Source of the DNA: Tetrapisispora phaffii CBS 4417
Lineage: Eukaryota; Ascomycota; Saccharomycetes; Saccharomycetales; Saccharomycetaceae
Reading direction: 5' to 3'
Length of the DNA: 64,000 bases
Assembly: GCF_000236905.1 (NCBI RefSeq)
Contig: NC_016523.1
Location: 496,001-560,000, forward strand
The notes beneath the pieces are model-generated. The model was not told the DNA's origin. It did not search any database and saw nothing but the letters and a program-made list of their open reading frames with translations. Both the position numbers and the translations under genes were made by a program. This document shows positions 55,923 to 64,000 of this stretch, piece after piece. Position 1 is the first letter of the stretch. Each line of letters begins with the position of its first letter.

Positions 55923-58168
55923 TTAAACAGATGCATCGATTTTATTTAAGTTAGTATCTCCAATCCATTCCCAACACTTCATAATTTCGCCGTGTATTTC
56001 TAACAAGCTAGATTTAATATTAGTATTGTTATGTTCTATATTCTTTACAACTTGTCTCCAAACAGCATTTTTATATTGCAGATTAACTATATCAGATAAA
56101 AATACATCTCGTAATTGCACTGTACTTGCATATGGTGTACATGAAAAGTCTTCTATATGTTTTGCTTTGCATTCTTTCAAATATATAAGAACCTTCTTAG
56201 TTATTATATCAATAGATTGCTTTTCGTGGAAATATTTTCTTAACTTGTATTCTGTGTATTTTGCAATAACTAACGTTATAATGGAACACCAAATGATTAA
56301 CTTATAGGTCAGGTATGTCTGGTAAATCTGCCTTTCAAATTGACATTTGAGACCGATGTACTTCTTGGATGATGACCTGAAAAACCTTTTGTTCTCTTCA
56401 ACATTGGATTTTGAAAGATTTCCCTTCTGTCTTTGAACCTCATTGGCTTCATCGTTGCTGATTGTCTGTTTATTGATAGTGTTGAGGTCATCAATCTGTA
56501 ATTAAAATAAGTATATGCATATTTGCAAAAATATTTGTTAGTAATGTTGTTCCTTTAAATTATAATAAAAATTAAAAATTAATTATTACTCACTTGCCTC
56601 CATGAAATTTCCGGCTCCATTTTGAGCTTTGTAATGACTATTTCCCATATTTTGTCAAACTCCTCATCTGTAATCCATGAATCTTTACTCTCTTTAAACA
56701 TATCATATAATTCGTCCTCTGCGAACCCACTTACTTGTTCATCACTATTTTCTCCACAATCAATCTGCGCATTTTTAGCTCTTAAAATTTCTAGCGATTT
56801 CTTAATAACTTCATCGACGATTTTTGTTCTTTTATCATCTTTAATGCACTGCCTAGGAATCGGTAACAATCCGTACAAGGTGTAAAAATTAGAAGTTAAG
56901 TAAAAATCTGGTTTACATTTCACGTTTAGCTCTTCATAGCATATAGTATTAGCAGGACATTCTAAACATGAAGGTGTTAATGATTCTAGCCATGCGTTAA
57001 CGTTTGACAAAGCTGGATATTCGTTATTTAATTTCGCAGGAATTATTTGCCTAGTAGGTAATTCGTGGCCACAAAACCCCATTAATATGCGTTGTTCTCG
57101 GTACCAAAGACTAAATAGTACAGGTAACATAATAATCAAAAATAGATTAATTTGATAAAAATAATGAACTAATTTTGATTGCTTCTTATTAGTGCATTCG
57201 TCCTGCAAATTTTTCTTTATGTTCATGATACTATTATTAGATGAGTTGTCACTAACTGCACTCTTTGCAGTCGATGGATTTATCTCTTTCTTCTCATCTT
57301 TTGATATACTTTCAGAATCACTGTTTTTCTGTAGAATCTTACCAGGTGACTTACCATCAATAACATGATCTTCACTCAATGTTAAACTCCTTTCCTCAGC
57401 AGATTTCTTTAGTTCGTTTTTGAGAAGTTTGGATGATTTTAGTAGAGCCAAATCAGGTGGAATACTTCTTCTAATCTTGTGATCATTCTTCTGAGAACCT
57501 TTCCTGAAAGCCATCTTTGCATCATCTTTATTCGATAACTTTGTATTTGTATTGAGTACTGTAGAATTTGAAATAAATGAATCATTTGATGTATCAATAC
57601 TATTTTCTGAAGTATCACTTTTGAATATTTTCATTGGCGATTCTATTTTAATTGGTGACTTATTAGCTAATTTTTCATGAATAATGCTTGTCTCTGAAAT
57701 TCTATTATCATTCGAAAGATGCTTTTGTTTTTTCTTCTTTGGTGTTGAATAGTCCTCTGCTTGATCTATAGCAGTATCCTTTTCCTTGTTTGATAATTTT
57801 CCAATGGTTTTTATTGGTGTTTTTTCACTTAACTCAATATGCTTTCTTTTCTTCGAGCTGGAAGAAATATCAGGACTGTAACTTAAACTAGGTTCTCTAG
57901 TGATAGGATCAGATGTCATTAAACTTTCCGACTCTGAGCTCTCGCCTGAATAACTATTATTGTTAACATCATTCTTTAACGAAAGATTATATATTTTCCT
58001 TAAATGAGGAATCTTTTTATAAATATTAGTCCTGTATATATTAAGTAAAGTTGATTTTTTAGCTTTAGAAGGAAATTCAACATTATTTTCCGCCAGTATT
58101 TCTTTCAACTCAGAAACTTTAAGGTTTTTATATTTGAAATGCTTATTCAAATATAGCTTTGTCTCCAT
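55923..58168 (-). CDS. SRC1: Inner nuclear membrane LEM/HeH-MSC protein Src1/Heh1, spliced
   Basis: Inner nuclear membrane protein (human MAN1/LEM2 family) that anchors chromatin and rDNA and monitors pore assembly. Exon 1 (56594-58168) encodes the HeH domain (YKNLKVSELKEILAENNVEFPSKAKKSTLL), a basic/acidic linker, membrane span 1 (about 332-355) and the start of the MSC domain (WYREQRILMGFCGHELPTRQ). Exon 2 (55923-56495) encodes KKYIGLKCQFERQIYQTYLTYKL, span 2 (about 591-604) and CWEWIGDTN near the end. The long product is 715 aa (S. cerevisiae 834). Overlapping donors GCAAGTGAGT allow a 585-aa short form lacking span 2. The ATG at 58168 fits the family; an upstream ATG at 58321 would add 51 residues. 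HEH2 is the S. cerevisiae duplicate. Confidence 0.95.
56496..56597 (-). other. SRC1: SRC1 intron with two overlapping 5' splice sites
   Basis: The donor region is GCAAGTGAGT. Using GTGAGT (from 56593) gives a 98-nt intron and joins exon 1 in frame to the long C-terminus. Using GCAAGT (from 56597) gives a 102-nt intron and shifts the frame to a 61-codon tail (56309-56494) that ends before span 2. The branch point TACTAAC is at 56543-56537 and the acceptor CAG ends at 56496. S. cerevisiae SRC1 uses the same overlapping donors. Confidence 0.93.
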
Positions 58169-58675
58169 AATTAAATACTTTGTTTTCCTTTTTCTATTCT
58201 TATATTCTTTTTTTGACCGTAAAGAACAACACCGTTCAATTCCATCAACTTGAAGTCTAGTATAAGATATTAAAAACAATTGAATATAAGCACTGACAGA
58301 TACAATCCCAATGATCTTCATATATACTTAATTATTTAAATAATCTGAAGAGATGCTTTAATTATATATTTACATATTCCTTAAAACAAAATCTAACCCA
58401 AAAAGACATCTAAGTATTCGGGTAAAAAAAGAGATATTACAATAATTAAAAATAAATTTAATGAAATGAACATTTATTAAGGTTCAACTTTATAAATGTA
58501 AATGCATAAATCGTGTAGCAGGAAGGATAGATTGATGAGCAAGTGCATAGTTGATCTATTATTTAGCTTATCTAAGTCAAAGGTCAAAGATCAAAACTAC
58601 TAGAAAAAATTTGTGTTGAAAAAAACATATGTGGAAACTATAATTTGTAACTAAAAGCAATAAGGAGATTCTAGA
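58169..58675. other. Divergent SRC1/YML037C intergenic region
   Basis: A 507-bp AT-rich divergent region. Its left 153 bases could be an N-terminal SRC1 extension with a hydrophobic stretch if the ATG at 58321 is used. AMD1 and CGI121, which lie here in S. cerevisiae, are absent. Confidence 0.5.
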
Positions 58676-60127
58676 ATGGATTATGAAGATAATAAAGATG
58701 GATCGGTTGTGGAAACAGATGCTATTGAAGATTTGGATATAGATACTGAAGTGGTAGCGAAATATTTAAATGAATTGGAAGTTGGGTGCTTATATAATAC
58801 AGAAGATGATGATGAGGTTGTTAACAATCATGATGAAAACTTAATGGATAAACAGGAACCTTATAATCTATATCAACTATTAGATCAGATACCAAATGGA
58901 AGAAAAACAATGAACAGTTTATTTTATACTACATTTAATGTTGGGAAGGAATTTAATAATATACATTTTTCGAATTTTCAAATGAGTAAGAAAGTGGAAC
59001 AGTATGCTGTTGAGTGGTATATTGAAGAAAAGAATGGTTTACAATCAGGAACTACAACTTCTTTAGTTGATAATGATACGCCAATTAAATTTTCATGGAG
59101 TTCCACTAATACCATACCAAAAAATTCAGTTATGTATAAGCATTTGACTAAGAGCACTCGTGAGCTAACGCATGAAACAACCAATCAGAAATTGATGAAG
59201 ATTGTTGACAGTAAATTAGATAATATTAAAAAAGAGGTTATGGGTTGGAAAATTTATGATAAACCAGATCCATTAACGAAAAATAATGAATTGGATGAGA
59301 AGTGTGATGAAACCGAAGATGTAGAAGCGGATTATAGTGTCGAATATAATTCAGATATATCCAATAGTTATTCCATAGACAGATCAAAGCCCTCAGAATT
59401 TTCAGTCTCGTCATTTAAAGTTGATCCTTTACAAGAATTCGTAGTGACAACTTTACCAAAAGAACGTAAGAAAAAAGTAAAACCTGTCAAAAAGAAGCAA
59501 GGATTATTTTGGTTATTCTCTGGGTCAAAGAAAAAAGATAAAAATAAAACAGTAACTAAAGGCGATACAGATGATACAACTAAAACTAATATTACTAATC
59601 GTGATGCTAACGATGAATCAATGAATCAAAGGAGAATTCTTTCTAATAATCTGAATACTGACTCAACAGTGGCGTTTGTCGGTCAACATCAAGAACGATT
59701 AAATTCCATAGACAATAAGATTGTTTATCAAGCAGATTCAGAAAAGGATATAATTACTGAAAGTAGTATTCGTCCGGATCTTAATAAAACTGATCAGGAT
59801 GTAGAAAATATACAGAACAAAACAGTAAATAATGTCGACGTCCTCGAATTAGAAGAGGTCAATAAAGCTGTTAGCAATGGAGGTAAGACCTATCAGCACC
59901 AAGATCAAGGGCAAGGCACACTGGGGCACGGTGTAACGGTGGATTCGCATTCGCATTCGCATTCAGAATCAGACAATGATTTTGGTGACTTTGCTGCAGC
60001 AGTTATTCCAATAACCTTGCCACCAAAAGCTCCTAACAATGATTCAAATTTATCACCAGGCCACAATGATAGTAGTATCTCTTTAATGAATACATTTGTC
60101 CCATTGCAACCAAAAAAAAAGACATAG
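58676..60127 (+). CDS. YML037C orthologue, predicted clathrin-adaptor-associated protein
   Basis: 483-aa protein placed and oriented as S. cerevisiae YML037C (340 aa, function unknown, reported with clathrin-coated vesicles). It is acidic at the N-terminus and basic in the middle (KKVKPVKKKQGLFWLFSGSKKKDKNK, about 263-290), with no membrane span or enzyme motif. Near the C-terminus an HSHSHSHS run from a hexanucleotide repeat precedes DFGDF (residues 435-439). That motif resembles those binding the ear domains of AP-1 gamma and GGA adaptors. The conserved N-terminal part (YNLYQLLDQIPNGRKTMNSLFYTTFNVG...) may be a folded domain. Orthology rests on position and overall character; the trafficking role is inferred. 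Confidence 0.78.
   Translation: MDYEDNKDGSVVETDAIEDLDIDTEVVAKYLNELEVGCLYNTEDDDEVVNNHDENLMDKQEPYNLYQLLDQIPNGRKTMNSLFYTTFNVGKEFNNIHFSNFQMSKKVEQYAVEWYIEEKNGLQSGTTTSLVDNDTPIKFSWSSTNTIPKNSVMYKHLTKSTRELTHETTNQKLMKIVDSKLDNIKKEVMGWKIYDKPDPLTKNNELDEKCDETEDVEADYSVEYNSDISNSYSIDRSKPSEFSVSSFKVDPLQEFVVTTLPKERKKKVKPVKKKQGLFWLFSGSKKKDKNKTVTKGDTDDTTKTNITNRDANDESMNQRRILSNNLNTDSTVAFVGQHQERLNSIDNKIVYQADSEKDIITESSIRPDLNKTDQDVENIQNKTVNNVDVLELEEVNKAVSNGGKTYQHQDQGQGTLGHGVTVDSHSHSHSESDNDFGDFAAAVIPITLPPKAPNNDSNLSPGHNDSSISLMNTFVPLQPKKKT
59942..59964. repeat. In-gene hexanucleotide repeat (TTCGCA)
   Basis: About four tandem units of a TTCGCA-type hexamer inside the YML037C orthologue, encoding alternating Ser-His just before the DFGDF motif. 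Unit-number changes would keep the frame. Confidence 0.85.
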
Positions 60128-60597
60128 GTTTGAAATAATACGTAAATATGTGTGTTCTACCTGACATATAAATTCTCCATATATAGGAATATATATTGCA
60201 TTATCATTCATTGAATCAATTACTTAAATTCAGTTATCTTATGACAAATTGACTTAATGATAAGATACATCTTCCTTCCCTATCATGCCATTCAACTCAA
60301 TGGGAGCTCAGATTAATATCTTAGCTCATCTTATAATTATATTTCAATTACAAAGTCTTAGTCCTCATCTCATCGCGCTAATGTACCCGATTGCGTGAAA
60401 GTTCTCTCGACGGTTATAAATATTATCTGATGCAACTGACATACGTAACATATTAATTTAAGATATTTTAGATAAAATAAGAATGTAAGTGTCTTATGCT
60501 GGGTCAGTTAAATTGATTGATTACTCGAGAAGTTTGGGTCACAGGTGTTTACTTGAAAGTAACACACTAAAAAAATATAAAAATTGAGACAAGAATA
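60128..60597. other. YML037C-YMD8 intergenic region
   Basis: A 470-bp AT-rich tandem intergenic region with the YMD8 promoter. Nothing further was recognised. Confidence 0.45.
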
Positions 60598-61968
60598 ATG
60601 TCAACCCAATTGCTGCTACTGTACATTGGTGGTTGGTATCTCTCATCTATTTCAATATCGTTGTTTCATAAATGGTTATTTGACCCTTTACGAGGGTTTC
60701 ACATTCCTTATCCATTATTGATTACTTCTCTCCAACAGATTACTTTATGGATTTGTGCATATATTTTTATCAAAGCTAAACACTTAAAAGATACAAGAAA
60801 AGTTGAACAAGGATCTTCCAGGCTGAAATATTATCTGAAATACATTCTTCCAACTGCAATAGCAACTGGTGGTGATATCGGATGTAGTAATTTTTCCTAT
60901 AAGTATGTCCCGTTAACGATTGTTACCATTATTAAATCCTCCAGTATTGCATTTGTTCTTTTGTTTGGTTGTTTGTTTAAAGTGGAAAGATTTCATAAAA
61001 AATTATTATTAATCGTCATCATTATGTTTTTTGGTGTGATTCTTATGGTTTATGATCCATCCCATAAGAATGAAGAAAACAGAAAACAGTATTCTAATCT
61101 ATTGTTCGGATGTTTTCTAGTATTAATTGGTAGTTGTCTATCCGGTTTGCGATGGGTTTATACACAAGTGGTTTTACGAAAATCAAACACCGGTGCATCA
61201 GGAAAAGAATCTAATATTAATAGTGTTGAAGGAGATATAATTACAGATAACCAAAATGAAATAGTAATTGATGGAAGTGTAGTTATAGATGCTGAGCGGT
61301 TACAAGTCAAGTCAATTGATCAGAAAGATAGTGATGACAAACCGCATTCAATCATAATTATTCAAAAATTAACACCTTCTATCGGTGTAGTTTGTCTTAT
61401 TGCATCACTAATATTTGAAAAACCTTTTCCAGGTTTTTTCCATTTGTCAATATTCAAATTTAAAAGTGTAATTGGCAGTGAAACCGAATATATCACAACT
61501 TTCATGTCCATACTGAGAGGTATTGCATTAATAGGTTTGCCTGGTGTGGATATTTTCTTTTTAACATTATGTGAATTTAGTATTTTACAAATATCACAAG
61601 TATTGACACTTTCAGTAGCAGGAATAGTCAAAGAAGTGCTAACAATTATATTCTCATTAGTCATTCTAAATGAAAGAATTAAAGGTTTACACAGTTGGAT
61701 CGGGATGGCGGTTATTTTACTCGATGTGGTATATTACAATTACTATAGATATAATGAAAAGAAGAAAGATGAATATATGAAGATAATAGATGATCGTAAT
61801 CCACATGAGGTGCCAAATGATGATTATTTCATTATCAATCATGAGAAGGAAGAAGTCAATACATCTCAACAAAATAATCAAAAAGGCAGCACAGTAACAT
61901 ATTCCATCGCATCTGATCCTGTAGTGCAAGAATATGAATTAAGTAATTTAATCAATTCATCAAAGTAA
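60598..61968 (+). CDS. YMD8: Nucleotide-sugar/triose-phosphate-type transporter Ymd8
   Basis: Member of the TPT/nucleotide-sugar transporter family (DMT superfamily), thought to act in the Golgi/secretory pathway; substrate unproven. The 456-aa protein (S. cerevisiae 442) has about ten spans. It begins LLLYIGGWYLSSISISLFHKWLFDP, the typical first TPT span. It contains LKYILPTAIATGGDIGCSNFSYKYVPLTIVTIIKSSSIAFVLLF, the family's substrate-path segment. It has a hydrophilic loop at about 195-245 and a Gln/Asn-rich tail. The ATG at 60598 is the natural start. It follows YML037C as in S. cerevisiae; the next gene rightwards is not its S. cerevisiae neighbour. Confidence 0.93.
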   Translation: MSTQLLLLYIGGWYLSSISISLFHKWLFDPLRGFHIPYPLLITSLQQITLWICAYIFIKAKHLKDTRKVEQGSSRLKYYLKYILPTAIATGGDIGCSNFSYKYVPLTIVTIIKSSSIAFVLLFGCLFKVERFHKKLLLIVIIMFFGVILMVYDPSHKNEENRKQYSNLLFGCFLVLIGSCLSGLRWVYTQVVLRKSNTGASGKESNINSVEGDIITDNQNEIVIDGSVVIDAERLQVKSIDQKDSDDKPHSIIIIQKLTPSIGVVCLIASLIFEKPFPGFFHLSIFKFKSVIGSETEYITTFMSILRGIALIGLPGVDIFFLTLCEFSILQISQVLTLSVAGIVKEVLTIIFSLVILNERIKGLHSWIGMAVILLDVVYYNYYRYNEKKKDEYMKIIDDRNPHEVPNDDYFIINHEKEEVNTSQQNNQKGSTVTYSIASDPVVQEYELSNLINSSK

Positions 61969-62486
61969 CAAACTGAAGAGCCAAGCTCAAAAGTGTAAAA
62001 TAGACACAGATTCTTAACTAACATAAATACAATTAGAGATTTTTTTATATAACCTTTATAATATTCGATTTTCATTAAGTAATGGTTTCGTCACATTCAA
62101 ACACATATATATAACAGTGTATTTTGTTTTAGAATCTATAATAATTATTCTATTCGTTTTGTAATTTGTTCTATGTTTATAAATAAGTTATATAGTTTAT
62201 AATATAAATAGCTTGATTTGTTTGGTATTGAATAAAAAAAGATCGTTATCGAAGTGAGATGATTTAATTCATGAAAAAATAAAGAGTTAAAAGGGCGGGC
62301 GCAACAGATTATTCAAATCATCCTTAAATATTATTAATAACAATTGAGAATTATCAGAATTAGATCAATCAAATCAATAATACTTGATTTTTTCCAAATA
62401 AAAGACAAAAATTGAAAAGTTCAAGTTGATTTAAGAAGATGGAAAGTAATATAAATTGAAAATTTAAGTGCATGATTTCAAAATTC
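61969..62486. other. Convergent YMD8/ERG11 intergenic region
   Basis: A 518-bp AT-rich region between convergent genes. It marks the point where synteny with the S. cerevisiae YML track ends. I saw no tRNA, LTR or repeat that would explain the breakpoint. Confidence 0.5.

Positions 62487-64000
<1,514 letters not shown>

Overview
The window is nuclear DNA of a budding yeast of the family Saccharomycetaceae. The evidence is direct: about 31 compact genes, AT-rich intergenic DNA, a few short introns with GTATGT-type donors and TACTAAC branch points, and proteins that can be recognised one by one as orthologues of Saccharomyces cerevisiae genes. No bacterial, viral, transposon, tRNA or CRISPR feature was found.

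Layout. From left to right: TIF35(-), RAD33(+), ERV25(-), CYM1(-), a 20-N assembly gap, UBX2(-), GPI17(+), TAF11(+), PPZ1/2(+), GPI19(+), PSP2(-), a GC-rich intergenic island, THI74/YML018C-like(+), OST6(-), LRS4(+), YML020W(-), UNG1(+), DOT1(+), APT1/2(-), SSN2/MED13(-), YDR444W(+), ECM11(+), RPS17(-, intron), YML6(+), RPS18(+, intron), YOX1/YHP1(-), TSA1(-), USA1(-), NDC1(-), SRC1/HEH1(-, alternatively spliced intron), YML037C(+), YMD8(+), and ERG11(-, cut by the right edge).

This order interleaves, with every orientation kept, the two S. cerevisiae tracks YML011-YML038 and YDR429-YDR458, which are sister regions of the whole-genome duplication (recalled gene order, not computed). Several expected genes are absent: TRM9, PPM1, NPL3, NSE5, ADA2, UTP6, PPN1, RCF1, RAD52 and AMD1. 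Some of these are essential in S. cerevisiae, so they presumably sit on a sister chromosome. I infer a post-duplication yeast that split early and lost duplicates in its own pattern (Vanderwaltozyma/Tetrapisispora-like); the genus is not proven. ERG11 at the right end breaks the synteny.

The genes are mostly housekeeping and do not form one pathway. They cover translation (TIF35, RPS17, RPS18, YML6), ER and secretory functions (ERV25, UBX2, USA1, OST6, GPI17, GPI19), chromatin and transcription (TAF11, DOT1, SSN2, LRS4, YOX1), nuclear envelope (NDC1, SRC1), DNA repair and meiosis (UNG1, RAD33, ECM11), and metabolism or stress (APT, TSA1, ERG11, CYM1).

The most unusual structure is the intergenic island at about 18341-19030. 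It is about 59% G+C by hand count in an AT-rich genome. It holds a 48-bp near-perfect palindrome, six CACGTG motifs in 96 bp, and a second 38-bp palindrome. The second notable point is the SRC1/HEH1 intron: its overlapping 5' splice sites (GCAAGTGAGT) are conserved and both downstream frames are open.
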